Below the pieces are notes generated by a model. It searched no databases. It saw only the letters and a list, made by a program, of their open reading frames with translations, and was not told the DNA's origin. Below are positions 12,060-24,300 of a DNA stretch of 56,884 bases, in pieces. The translations under genes were made by a program, and so were the position numbers. The stretch covers positions 51,929,734 to 51,986,617 of the forward strand of contig JBOZIK010000001.1 in NCBI GenBank assembly GCA_051453625.1. Direction: 5' to 3'. Numbering within the stretch: the first letter of the stretch is position 1; each line of letters opens with the position of its first letter. Origin of the DNA: Welwitschia mirabilis (taxonomy: Eukaryota; Gnetophyta; Gnetopsida; Welwitschiales).

Positions 12060-12853
12060 AGAATTTGAGTGTGAGTTTTCAGAAACATGGCACTTGTCTT
12101 TTACTTCATCCTTCAAGGCTTCCTATGGGGTCTTTGAATTTATATCTTCTTCCACTTACCTGTCTTAGGGATTTCCTTCAGGAACCATTTCTTTCATTAC
12201 AGCATCTGTGCTGTCACTCCCTTCCATCTTCCCTTTGCTTCCTCTCTCACCTTCTGTTTTGGTGCCCGTTTCCCCTATCAGTGAAAGCTTTTTCTTTTCC
12301 TTGTTTCCATAACTGTATCTTTTGAATATACCTGGGATTAATTAACCCTGTCACCATTATGATTTTTCATGAGGATTCCTGGCTCAGTGAGTTACTTGCT
12401 TTCTTTAGGATGAAACATTTGTTTAAAAACTATATGACATTGTTTCATAGGCATGCCAACCAAAGAATCGTTCATCTTAAACTTGTCAACCAACCCTCAA
12501 AAAGGCTTCTTTTTTGCATTTGTTGTTTAATTATTCTTTTTTAATGTTATTCATGGTAGTATTTACAAAGGTTAAAAGCAGTTATAATTTTTTGTATGAG
12601 TGACTTCTGATCTCTTTCACTTTTAGCTTACATTCTTCGTTAAGGCATATTTTGTGTTTTATTGGGCATTACCAAATGCAGTTATCTGTGGTTAACATAT
12701 AGTATTTCGTCAATTTCTTCATGTTTTCTAAGGTGATCGAGTAAACCTAGAAAGAAAAGTTGGTTTTAATCCTTTTGTTGTCTGCTCTGCTTATGTCATT
12801 GGAAATGGTCAATTGACAGTTTGATTTGATGGCTTTTAATCTTTTTATTGCAG
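12060..12853. other. Upstream region of the Ycf20-like gene
   Basis: A pyrimidine-rich stretch (about 12190-12260, CTCCCTTCC and CTTCCTCTCTCACC) would suit a plant 5' leader, followed by AT-rich sequence that could be a leader intron ending at 12853. No TATA box or donor site can be fixed with confidence, and no other gene is seen. Confidence 0.3.
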
Positions 12854-12865
12854 GTTTTACATAGG
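12854..12865 (+). other. 5' untranslated end of exon 1 after a likely splice acceptor
   Basis: A TTTTTATTGCAG acceptor at about 12842-12853 lies 12 bases before the ATG. This suggests the start codon is in the second transcribed exon. The first exon and promoter would lie upstream, between the gap end at 12060 and here, or beyond the gap. I cannot place them. Confidence 0.5.
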
Positions 12866-13850
12866 ATGAATTCTAAGACTATATGCTCACCGCTTAAGTG
12901 CATAATCAGACAGAATTCCCATTTGAGATGTTGTAGTACATTTTCATGGTGGGATCCAAATTTAAAGTATAGTAAAAAGGGTGCAGTCAAATTCAGGTAT
13001 TCTTCATCATCATAAGGGGTAGTCATTGAAGTTTATTATTTTGTTGTGACAAAACTTTATTTATTACTCGATCTCATGATGCTGTATTCCACTATTGACA
13101 TCGCTGGCATGTCAAAAATAATGATACACGTGTCTTACGTATTTGTTTGCCTAATTTCTTAATTTCTTTTCTAACGAAAATGGTTTAATATTGTCTTTTT
13201 AGCACTGTCCATTTACTTTTGGGGGTTGGATCCCAGTGGCAAACCAACTTTGAAGGGATTAAGAACCCCCTTTTTAAAATTGCAATGTTGCTTTCTAGCA
13301 CTAACCATCTCTGCTATGGGATCTTCAGTCTCTTGGAGATTTAGAATCGCACCCTGAGTGACATGTATAACTAGCTAGTTCGTTCTCTGAGCTCCTGCTG
13401 ATCTCATTTACTTGCAGGGAAAGAAAAGTTTATTGTAAGGTATTTTGCGTGCTTGATGCTGGAGCAAGTTCTGAAAGAAATGACGAGACGGCTAAGAAAT
13501 CAAGTACATCGGAGCTTGGTGGTACACGCCTCGGAAGGCTAGTTCGTGCAAGTGCAAATCAGCTACTAGGTAAATTAAATGGAGCCAGAAGTAATTTCCC
13601 AAGCAAAACTTTCCTTCTTTTGCTGGGTTACTATACAGCAAATGCATTAGCAACAATAATTGGTCAAACGGGTGACTGGGATGTCCTAGTAGCCGGTATT
13701 GCAGTTGCTGCTATTGAAGGTATTGGTATACTAATGTACAGAACACCCATAGGCCGAGGCAGACTACAGTCTTTAGTAACAATGTTAAATTTTTGGAAAG
13801 CTGGAGTTTGTTTGGGTCTTTTTGTGGATGCCTTCAAGCTTGGAAGCTAG
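12866..13850 (+). CDS. YCF20-like: Ycf20-like protein (DUF565), chloroplast, two exons
   Basis: Join of 12866-12996 and 13418-13850, giving 187 aa. Exon 1 ends in a phase-2 CAG|GT donor and exon 2 follows a TTGCAG acceptor; the split codon makes Arg44 and the frame stays open across the join. Residues 1-70 are basic and rich in Ser/Cys, consistent with a chloroplast transit peptide. The conserved DUF565 part follows: GGTRLGRLV near 78-86, a first membrane segment at about 108-125, the family motif GQTGDWDVLVAG at 126-137, a second segment at 133-151, and a C-terminal LNFWKAGVCLGLFVDAFKLG. The family is known from cyanobacterial and algal Ycf20 and from the Arabidopsis Ycf20-like proteins (NPQ6/NPQ7), which affect thermal dissipation of excess light. 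A thylakoid or envelope location is inferred. Length fits nuclear plant members (about 190-210 aa). The ATG is the first in-frame start after a putative acceptor at 12851-12853, implying an upstream untranslated exon. No frame damage is seen, so it is probably functional. Confidence 0.93.
12997..13417 (+). other. Intron of the Ycf20-like gene (GT-AG, phase 2)
   Basis: The 421-base intron starts GTATTC and ends in a pyrimidine-containing tract followed by TTGCAG. Removing it joins AAA TTC AG to G GAA AGA, which restores an open frame leading into the DUF565 domain. No transposon remnant is recognised in it. Confidence 0.85.
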
Positions 13851-13906
13851 TAGCTACCGTGCTATATCCGTGTTATTTTTTATTTGTTCTTGTGTTTCAA
13901 CTTTCA

Positions 13907-13912
13907 AATAAA
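13907..13912 (+). terminator. Poly(A) signal AATAAA of the Ycf20-like gene
   Basis: A canonical AATAAA hexamer 57 bases after the TAG stop at 13848-13850. It is preceded by T-rich sequence with TGT elements (13870-13900), the usual plant near- and far-upstream pattern. Confidence 0.65.
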
Positions 13913-15780
13913 ACCAGGAGTTATATCTCTCATTATGGCTGCCTTTACAAATGTTGGTTAGATGAGCTGTTGCTGATTATTATTTTTAATTAACCAATTA
14001 ATGCTGAATAGATTAACAGTTAATCACCTACTTGATTAATTATAAAAGAAATAGTGTAAAGTAGATAGTCATTTAAACTTGAAGTCATTCTAAGACAATA
14101 TTCTTCAAGTTACGCAGACTATGTTCATACAAAGTAGAAAGCACATATTAGTTTCTCAGTTTTTGTTTCCCCTTCTTTTTTCCACCCTGATGAATTATTG
14201 CTTATGCGTATGCATCATTTAATTATATAGCTTATGATGATGTGCTTGTCAGGGTTTATGAATATTCAGTATTTTAGTATCATACACAATAACAGTAGGG
14301 GGTTTTGAATGTTCAGTGATTTAAAAAGGGTGACATGTCTCCAAAATTGGGTGACATGTAGTGCAATAAACCTTTGGAGTTCATGTCTTTTGTAGGATTG
14401 ACATTTTCCCCCAGCGTTTTCAAAAAGTTGGAGACACGTAGCCATGAGTAAAAGTCTGTGACATGTTACAACTCAAACTCAAAATGTCACACTCAATAGG
14501 CAAAAAGTAGAGAATAAAAAAAATCACAAAGGATATATTTGGGTCATTTACATGATAATTGGTTTCCAACTCATTTATGCACATCAAATGTTTTTTTCGT
14601 TACTTCATTTTAGTTCTTTTTAGCTTATACTATTTACGACTATTATGAACTTATTAATTCTTACTTTTTTGAAAAAATAATCACCAACATTTTGCAATGA
14701 GATTTTGTGTCGACATGATGACATGTGTCCTCGACACGACTTTTTAGGCCACTGACATAAATGAAGTGCCGACATTTACATGATTGTGCCTGTTGTTTAT
14801 TTTTACTTTTCTGTGTTTCTTACATCTTGAAAATTTTCATGTCGAACATTTAGGGATCAATGTTGTGATCCTTTTGATTGTAATATATGTTCTAAGGATT
14901 CATGTAAGGTCACTTTGATCATTCTTATCGGATTCATATGGGGTAACAGATAAAATAATTTTTTATATGTTCTGCGTTTTCACTTTTTGTGGATTTATTT
15001 CCATGCCGAAAAGAAAAAGGAAAGTCCAGTAGGGGAAAGGATGAAGGGAATCTCCTAGGCACATGCTGCAGATTAGGCTCTAAGGGACATGTCACAGACT
15101 AGTAGAATAGACTTCTTCTATGGCATTATAACTCTGAGCTGTCGAGAGAGAGCTAGAGTCTTTAGCCTTGGTAATTGTTACGGAGGCATTCAGAAAAACC
15201 TTAGCATTTTTCAATGGTGCATGTTTGGACGGCCAAGAAATGGCTTCAGTAAGGGGCTGCTGAATGGAAGATGACAAGTGCAACCTATTGGTTGAGTTAA
15301 CGATGGATTTTGTTGAATACATGTCAAACTCCTTACTTGTTTTGTGATACTGGGTTCATTAGGGGTAGCAATGACTCCTTCGAGATTATAGCCATCTCAC
15401 ATGCCTTAAATCTACCTCCATCCTCGTCATGACAGTCATTCCTTACTTGAGCTATAGAGAAAAAGAAGAGGCTCTGGGGTAAATAAATAAGGAACTTTAA
15501 CTTGCGAGTCACAAAGTAAGAAGATTAGTGAAATTATGGAGATTTCCAAAAAGATCGATACTTGTTTTGAAAGTAAACGTGTTCTTAGAATTCTGGATAT
15601 AGAGAGGGCTTGCAGCCTGCAAACATGTCATAGATCTCTGCATTGGCTGGCAGCTGGGAGGTCCTCTAGAAGATCTCATTCTCAAGAGTGATCCATCTTA
15701 AAGTAAGTTTTTGAATTTTATTAGTTATTCGAAGGATGTGCCTGTTATCCTCATGCTTTTTGAGCAGCCATGAGAGAGTG
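13913..15780. other. Unassigned sequence downstream of the Ycf20-like gene
   Basis: No gene is recognised. A cluster of TGACATGT/GACACGT words lies at 14310-14790. The part from 15000 is less AT-rich and may be decayed retroelement. Confidence 0.35.
14310..14790. repeat. Cluster of TGACATGT / GACACGT words with an inverted repeat
   Basis: GTGACATGT-like words recur near 14330, 14351 and 14460, with GAGACACGTAG near 14433. At 14707-14737 GTGTCGA and TCGACAC form 7-base inverted arms around a GACATGTGTCC core. GTGTCG-rich ends occur in some plant DNA transposons, so this could be a transposon end. The assignment is tentative. Confidence 0.4.
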
Positions 15781-15789
15781 TTCAGACTT

Positions 15790-15900
15790 AGGTTCTTGCA
15801 ACATCTCCTTTAGGAAAGACACTTATGAGTATTGACTTTTGGTTGGGTAAGAGGCTAAATATTTTGAATCTCTTTCCACTGTTTGCAATTGCTCTTGTGA
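15790..15900 (+). mobile_element. LINE ORF2 fragment (possible)
   Basis: Around 15830-15895 the plus strand reads IDFWLGKRLN then LFPLFAIAL. This fits the FWxDxW...LFPxLFxIA segment found between RT and the zinc-binding end in plant L1-type ORF2 proteins. Flanks are too decayed to extend it. Confidence 0.4.
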
Positions 15901-16218
15901 GATGATGCCTATTTTGTTTTATTGGCTGTTGGATCCAAAGTACATGGGTACATTAGAGCCTTAATTGACATCTTAGGTATGTCCTTTCCATTGCTCCAAC
16001 CACACATCTCAGTGAAGCTTTTGCGGAAGACACAGTCTACATTGTTTGGGTTGAGTTAGAGGATAGTTTTATAGACATGTCATAGCAATGATTGGAGTTA
16101 GAACATTCTTTGCCTTGAAGGCTTGTTCGTTTCAATCAGGACTTTGTTCCAGGGGATTGCCCATTGTAGGATCCCTTTCTTCAGTGAACATTGTGGTTGG
16201 TACTAGGTGCTCATTGAA

Positions 16219-16377
16219 AAGAACTCTTGTGTAATATTTTTCGTAACATAAACATGGCAAGAAGTATTGTGGCTTTATATGCAAGGATAGGCTGTTGAAA
16301 TTTATTTTTTTCAGCTCGAAGAACTCGTGTGTAATATTTTTCGTAACATAAATGTGGCAAGAAGTATTTTGGCTTAG
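16219..16377 (+). repeat. Direct repeat of ~57 bp, period 100
   Basis: GAACTC(T/G)TGTGTAATATT begins at 16221 and again at 16321. The match continues through TTTCGTAACATAAA and GGCAAGAAGTATT, with only a few substitutions between the copies. About 43 unrelated bases separate them. Confidence 0.85.
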
Positions 16378-17857
16378 TTATTAAGCTTGGAAGCTAAATC
16401 CTTGAAGTAACTTTATTATGTTGATAATTTCTTAGGCATAATTCACTATTTTGATGAAGAGGAAGTTTTCATGACAAATTGAGAATTTAGAGTTTCAACT
16501 CACCCTCAAGAGACTAAGCCCTTTCGTTCTTCTGTTTATTTGAGTTAGCTGTGAAACCGTTGACGGCTAAAGCCATGTATAACAAGGAATTAGCGGATGA
16601 CTCTTCCTAATGGATCTTTATGTTTATAGGGGAAGTTACTAGTTTCCTTCTTACAGTTCAGTTGGACAAATTGAAAAGCATATTAATTTGATATCTAAGA
16701 AGCTTAGACCTGATTGTGCAAGAAAACTAGTCAACACAAATTTGTTCTTACAAAATGGATGGATGTATAGATTTGTGGTTTCATTGACTTGCTTAAACAT
16801 AGAATGGAAGTTAATATGATCTTTGTGGTGTGGTAATAAATGTTGATTACATAATGTTGTGGTCATAAATAATGATTAAAGTGGAATTGATAATGCATGC
16901 ATGTAAACGTTCATATGTGAAACCAACTTCTTATACACTATGACCTTAATTGTGAATGAGACATGGTTTCTTGAAAGCTTTTCTCAGGCAAGGTTCTTAG
17001 ATAACACTATGCATGCTAAAGCCTTGTAAGTGTGGATTTTAGAAAGGTGGATTTTAAAAGAATTCCCAAGCAAATTTTCCTAGGTTGTGGGATTGATGTA
17101 GACATGATGCCACTTGTCTCTCTTCATTCTTGAGATATGCCCAACGAGCAAACATCAAAGGTGTGTATCTAATAAAATTTTATGTTAAGTGTGTATCTGA
17201 CTCTTCTTAAAAACACAAAAAACACAAAAATGGAAAGAGCTTATCAAATCCCTAGTAGATCTTTGAGACACAAAGACATCAACTCTTTGTATTCTTGTCA
17301 GAATGTGAATTCTCCAAGGTCTATCTTTGAAACTTTCAAAATCCTAAAAAGATGAGAGAGTTATACTTGGGGTGTGATTTAATGTTTAATGTTTTTAGGA
17401 GAATATGAATGCAACGTCAATGAGACTTGATGATTATGAAAAATTGCAACCAATGAGGACTAGGTTTACTAAACTAAGAATTCTATAGTTTATGGGGCGG
17501 CTTGTGTTTATATCCATGTATTCAAGGCACACTTAAGCACAAGCTTCTATGTCTGGGTTGTGAATTATAGGTGAGACTTAGACATGTAATGGTTAGCGCC
17601 CAAGCAGATAGGGGCCATCAAAGGGTTTTCATTTAACCAAGCAAACCAGTGAGCTTGGTGAGTGTGGTGGTATAGTTTTTCATAAATTGACTTGTCAAAA
17701 AAGGGAAAAGAAAAAAGGGGAGTAAGAAAAGCACTCCAAAAAAATGAACTTGTCATTTTAGAAAGGTGTTATATGATGCTAATCTTATGCATTAATCATT
17801 GAAGAGGTTACCAAAAAGAACATGGGAATTTCACAGTTTTGTGGATTCTTACTACTT
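16378..17857. other. Unassigned sequence
   Basis: No convincing coding region. Upstream parts of the Copia-4 pol may once have occupied it, but I see no RT or integrase motif before 17.86 kb. Confidence 0.35.
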
Positions 17858-18580
17858 ACTTAACTTGTTTATGTTGATGATATCATTGTTAAAGATGAAA
17901 GATATCAATGCAATCAATAATCTCAAATAGCTATTGCATACCTAGTCTCATATTAGCTCTTTGAAGTACTTTGTTGGTAGCAAAGTCATTTGCTTTTTCA
18001 AGGGTATGGTTTTAAGCCTCATTGAAGTATAATGTTGATATATTTTATTTAGATTAATGTCTATGGAACAAATTTCCTTACATTTTTAATGAAACAAAAT
18101 TTAAAACTCATTCTTGATTGTGATGATTTTATGATGATCCTACCATATCATTTTCTAATTAGTCGATTGACCTACCTTGTTGTTACATTACTTTGTCACA
18201 CTCTATTTGATTTACATAGTGAGCTAGTTTATGAAAGCTCGATAAATGTACATTTGGAACCTACAATAATTTTTTATTTTTTATTTTTATAAAATCCTGT
18301 CCAAGCTGAGGTATTGTGTTATATACCTAGGTCAACTATTATTTTATATTCAACTACTTGACTTCTAGCAACAATCCTTTTCTGCAGAAGATTAAGAAGC
18401 AATTAATGACCTTAGATTCTTTGGTTGAAGTGCATAAATTCCCTATTGTGACTGCATGTGAACTTATTTGGGATAAGTATCTTCTTGAGTGATATTGGCA
18501 TTTAATGTGCCATTCCATACTATTGTATTGTGAAAATTACACAATTTTACACATCATATCAGATCTATTTCTTCATGAAT
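17858..18580 (+). mobile_element. Copia-4: RT end plus RNase H fragment
   Basis: The plus strand starts at the RT active-site region (TTGTTTATGTTGATGATATC, the VYVDDI coding block seen across two frames). It continues INAINNLK...SLKYFVGSKV, then RLTYLVVT...DLHSEL, then KIKKQLMTLDSLVE...CELIWDKYLLE. This is the Copia order from YVDD through LKYFLGIEV and RLxGxLIYLxxTRPD to the RNase H box. Several stops and frameshifts make it a relic. No LTR was identified for it. Confidence 0.75.
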
Positions 18581-21250
18581 GGGTGCAATGTATGGAACTT
18601 GACTATCCTTTATTTGGGAAATTTAGTCATTGGCCTACTTTAGTGGTTCTATATTTCTATTGATTAACAAGTTGTAGATGTTGTTATAGAGGACTTCAAC
18701 AAAGATCAATTCCTATTTCTGTTTAGTACATTGGCTACCTTTAGCATTTACATGCTAATTTAAGGAAATGTCATATTACCTATTTGTGGCATCTTCATGT
18801 CAATTTAATGAATATGACAATATCTATGACAACTCACACATATCTATCATAGAAATTGTTTCTATTTGTTCTTGTTTTCGTTATTTCTCTGATCAAGGGA
18901 TTTGTTTATATCGTTCCTATACTTAATAGATTCTATAAACACATTGTTCCGTGAAACTACTAGAGCATGTCCTACTATTGACAAGTTGAGTAACTTCATG
19001 TTGGTGGACTAACTCAACCAATCTATCCTCCATAAACATAAACATGTCATTGGCATAGATTTATAACTAACACAAATAAAACATTTTATGCACAAGGTTA
19101 TTCATGAAACATTTTACAGACATCATAAAGACATTTATGAATGTAAAATGTCGTAACTAAAATGAAAATATGTATCAATATGAACCTCAAATACATAGGC
19201 TTATGATTTCAATGATGGTCAAATACAGAGTATGATAACAAACTTTGTGGAGTTGACATAACAAAATGGATTGAGATAGAGGAGAAACATAAGACATTGA
19301 ATAATAGAATATCAAACAAATAGATCTCTAGCTTTCTTCAATATTTATCAGAGTTGTATCAATAAGGTATAGATAACATTAAGCTGATTGGACCTTGCAT
19401 GAAACTTTGTGTGAAGAGACATGGTTGCATATTTTGTTATGGTTATCCATTTGCGTCTAGGATTCAATCCCCTGGTTGATAAGTATTTAACTCTTTGAAT
19501 TTAGATGACAAACTGCACATATGATTGGCAAGGCTTACAATGCATGCTCCTATGTGGGTATGTGTTATTTTCTTCGTTATAGTAAGACTATATTTACAAA
19601 AATAATGAATTATGGGGGTAATGAACAATATTTTTAGGCACCCGTCTATAATTTTTATTAACATCTTGAACTTCCACCCCATTGTGAACGAAGTATTAAT
19701 TGATATCTATGTCGTTTTACCTATATCCAAGTGCAATAATATTTTCATGTTTTTACTCATTGTATTGATATAGTAAAACACTTGACTATGTAGGTTGGGA
19801 AATTATCTGTCACATTTCGACAAAAATAATGAAGGAGAGTTACTTGTAATGGTCTTTTTTATTTGGCCAAGGAGGATCACATGCTTAGGAGGTCAATAAT
19901 GGGACACTAATTGTCTACAATATTATCTAAATCCCACTCATATTTTGGAAGCGCTCTTTTTCACATATTTGAAAATTAATGAATCTTGGTTTTGTGAGGC
20001 TTGATCAAAATTCCTTTGTTAAGAACAACTAGATATTTGATAAAGAAATTTTCAAAGATGACAACTCCTTTAATGATATCTTTACCACAATTGCACATTG
20101 ATACTGGGTTCAAACAATCAACTCATTTTATTAAAAAATAAAAAAAAGTCTCGAATGTATTCAAGAAATAATGTGAAGCCCATGTTTATAACCCATGCTA
20201 AGTTTTTTCTTTTTGTTGAAATTTCTAGATCTTGGTCGATGCAAAGGTCACCTGTTCAAATATGAATGTTTTAATGTTGGTGTGAGCAAGTGGAATATCA
20301 TTTTCTCTAAAAGTAAAATCGATGCATAGTCTTAGGTTACTCTCTCATGTATCATATTGCAAAGCAAGTATATAGACAGACATATGCAATGAAAGCTCCT
20401 CATGTCACTATTAGGTATTTTGTATTATTTATTAAATAAAAGCACCATCGACATACCCATGTGCATGATAATTAGGTTGTTTGCTATGAAATGGTTGAGG
20501 TTATTAAGGCTGCATCCTTACTTCAAGGATCCGTCACATGCCAAACCTGGCATATTTTTTTATACATAAACATTTTAGTTTAATATAATTTTTGAGCTAC
20601 TTTAATTGATCATCAGTTATGGTCCCTGGGATTCTCCTAGTATATGAATCTAATTTGCACTGGAGCGACCTTTAGTTACTATGTAATCTGCATTGATGCA
20701 ATGCAAGAGGACCCACTACGATAACCAATCACCAGAGTAATCCCACCGGAGGTGTCAATTTTTATATGCAATGTTTGACTTGCTACGGAATTGTCCATGG
20801 AAGATAATTATAATATAATTCTAAATCATGAGTTTTAGAATGATTTCATGGCATCCTAACCATTGAATTACATGTATATTTTGTGAGATGTATTCTATGA
20901 GGGATTTTATAACCTTATGATTGAGAGTTATGAAGCTTAACATCTTCTAAGGATTAAGAAATGATGATGATTTTTTCAATTTGTTGATGAAATAAAAGCC
21001 TCTAAATGGAAATCCATGATCATGTTCCATGAAACATTTAACTTTGTAACAAGTTCAAATTATATAGTTACTAAGATAAGTTATAATAATTAATTTTTAA
21101 AATTTGTAATTAATTACTGATCTTTTTATTAAAACTCATGATCCTTGTTTGAGTAAATATGTGGTAATTCATGTAATTTATATATTGTATAAGTTTTCAT
21201 TCTTATTCATTCTATTCATTTATATCAAGTGATCTCTATGATATTAAAGA
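18581..21250. other. Unassigned AT-rich sequence, possible further Copia remnants
   Basis: No intact gene. Around 20300-20540 a plus-strand reading gives a faint Copia RNase H end (CYEMVEVIKAASLLQGSVT). A somewhat GC-richer patch at 20600-20770 (GGTCCCTGGGATTCTCC) is unidentified. The last ~100 bases before 21363 are probably the 5' LTR end of Copia-2. Confidence 0.35.
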
Positions 21251-21363
21251 CAAGTGAAATAAATAAAGGATATTCATTGACCTTCTACTTATATTTTTCA
21301 AATTCATTTCCCTTTTCCTTTTTTAATTTTCTTCTAAAAGGATGTAAAATCTACATGAGTACA

Positions 21364-21376
21364 TGGTTTTAGAGCC
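21364..21376 (+). other. Primer-binding site of Copia-2
   Basis: TGGTTTTAGAGCC matches 11 of 13 bases of the initiator-tRNA(Met) site TGGTATCAGAGCC used by plant Copia elements. It directly follows GAGTACA, a plausible LTR end. Confidence 0.65.
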
Positions 21377-24300
21377 TTTATAATAAGAATTTTTTTGAGC
21401 AAATCTTCACTCTTGAAACCCTCCTAAGAAATTCAAAGATTATCCTCCCAAATCCCATGATGGCATGTCATATACTTACTTGAAGCTTAAATAATATGGC
21501 ATGAAGCAACACCAATAATAGAAACAACAACAACAATGACTCAAACATCATGAACTATGCTTGTTAAAGATACTGATTTTTCCAAAGTGAAATTTCCAAA
21601 AACTCATATTTTGAAAGGAGTAAATAGTTACTTGATGTGGAAGAATATAACTGTCTTCGTACTTCAATTTTGCATGATGGATAAAATGTTAGAAAAATAG
21701 CTTACAATCAAAAAGTTACTTGGTGCTCAAGCTAGTGTTTTGCTTTTGTCATTTAGAGCATTGATCTTTATCATGACCAAATAAATGCTATTTGTAAAGA
21801 GTATCTGAACAAAGTTGAAGTACCTCTATGGAGAAAACAATAAGACTATCATAATAATGCTTCTTACTAAAGCCAAAAATCTCAAGATGGAAAAAGTTAA
21901 ATCACTATGTAACTTTATTCGAAAGGTTGATTATACATGCAAAGACATCAAAGAACATGGTTGAGAGGTTTGTGATACAAATGTGATGACTTATACAATC
22001 AATGCCTTCCCAAAAAGCTAGAAAACATTTGTAATTATGTTCAAACATTTTGGAAATACTTGATGCTTTAAATAGTTGTATGCCAAGCTAAAAATGGAGG
22101 AAGAGATGCAAAAACGAAGATAGTGACAAGCCTAATGGTAATACAAAGCAAGTATATTCCATGAGATACTTAATGTTTAATGGTGATAGATAAACCAAAA
22201 GAGATGGGGAATTCCATGGTAAATGTGTTTTGTGCAAGAATAAAAATAACAATGAAGTTTTGGCTATAGGTATTCACAAAAATGACAGACTTGAGTATAT
22301 TTTTTTTAAGAAGAATTCTTTTAGATCAATAAATATTCTTGTTAACCTCCTTCGTTACGTCAAGTTACATCAATCTAAGGTACCTATTTCAAACACACAT
22401 CATAAAATTAAGACATATAGAATATAATAGTTTCATGTTGTGAATCATGCCAATGAAAAAAAAAAAGGGAAAATAAAAAAGGAAAAAGGTTAAGAATATT
22501 ACACTAAATGTTACTAAATGAAGGGTAGCTAGGCCATTAGAGTTAATTCATTCTAATGTTTAATTATATGAAAATGCTACATTAAGGAGAGGTAATAATT
22601 TTTATCTATTTTTTTCTTAATGATTTTACATGAATTGTATCAATGAATCCTGTGAAATACCAAAGCCAATTTTTAAAAATTTTCATGAAGTTCTATAAGC
22701 TACCTCACAATTAAAAAAAGGGAAGAGAATTAAAAAAGTTACAAATGGGTAATAACAAAGAATATGTATCCTTAATATTTATTGAAATTCTTAAAAGTAA
22801 AGGAATTGGGTGATAATATACAATTTCACATTAACCTTCTCAAAATGGGTGACAAAAACATGTTGCATATTCAAATATGCAAAAATGGGAGTAGAATTAT
22901 GAGGAAAGGCTATTTTGTCTTTTTCATATATAAATAATAGGATAGTGAGAATTTTATCTACTAACAAAAGCATGGATAACTCAAAACATAGAGTTGACAA
23001 CTTGAAGATCCTTGGGCATAAAGCATAGTTCCACATCCATGACATAGTAAAATCTAAGGCCAAGGTTAGGGTTACATTTTTCATCCATTATGCAAATGAT
23101 CCTAAAATGTATGAGATCTAGGATCCCATGGGGTAGAGCATAGTTTCTCGTTAAGATGTGATATTTGATGAATCAAGGTCTGATGTTGATACAAATAGGA
23201 GGAGCCTCAAGCTAGATGAAACCTTAGGTTGTAATAATAAGGGCATCAATAATAAAGAGGAAGATTTTGTCATCAAATATAAATTCTATGGAGAGCCAGT
23301 AAACCTAGAACAAAAAGTCCATGATGTTATTTATGGTACTAATAAAAAATAAAAGAGAACCCAAAAGACCGAAAGGGACAGAAACATTACTAAGAGACAC
23401 AAGCATAAACACCAATACAAACATCCAAGTAGGATTATAACAAGAAGACATGAATTTATGAAAAATTATGATATAATATATTAAGAAGTTCCAAGTGCAT
23501 GAGTGAGGATTCTTTCATAAAAGGAGGGAGGGAGGCTATAAACAAAGTATATGAAATATTGATAAAAATGTATGTTTGGGAAGTTACCCTAAGGCCTAAT
23601 AATGAGAATATTATTGGCTTTAGGTCTATGCTTATAACAAAACTTGATGCATTTAGGAAATTAGAAAAAATTTAAGCTAGATGAATCATGCAAGAGTTCT
23701 CACATGTCTTCGAAATCGATTATAAATGGTTGTTTGCATTAATTGCAAGAATGGTGTTAATAAGAACATTAATAAATCTAGTAGCCTACACGATATTCTA
23801 AGGTGATGTAAAATCAACAGTCTTATATGGAAACTTAAAAGAATAAATTTATATGAAACTCTCCAAGGGTTCCAATGTTACAAAATTCAAAAAGATTCAA
23901 GATTAGTTACAAAATTAAAGAAGTCCTTATATGACCCTAAATAGAATCCAAGCATTTGGCTTTAGCATTTGTATAAATTTAAAGAAAACTACCTCAAACT
24001 ACAATATACTAATCCTTATGTAACTAAATATGTAGATAAATTTTTTTTCACTTGTCATGCTGTTGATATATTTATGTCATGGATTAAGTAATTCATGAAT
24101 TAACTAGCCACAAAATGTGAGTTATCCAAATTAATTCTAACACATTAATGCTTTTGAATGAAATTAGTACAAAAGGATAAGGTACTATACCTTAAGCATA
24201 TTAAGTATGTCATGAAATTTTTCAAACTGATTGGCATGGAAAGTTTTGTTTAGGATGACTTCCTTTAAGTCTTTGATTATAAAACAAATTTTAAAGGGCA

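Noticed and set aside
11103-12116. Long open frames across 11244-12059
   Set aside because: They consist almost wholly of N translated as X.
13793-13993. 66-residue open frame overlapping the end of the Ycf20-like gene
   Set aside because: A shifted-frame shadow of the real coding sequence that runs into the 3' untranslated region.
15089-15322. Overlapping plus and minus open frames of 61 and 76 residues
   Set aside because: Neither shows a family motif, and both being open argues for composition rather than coding.
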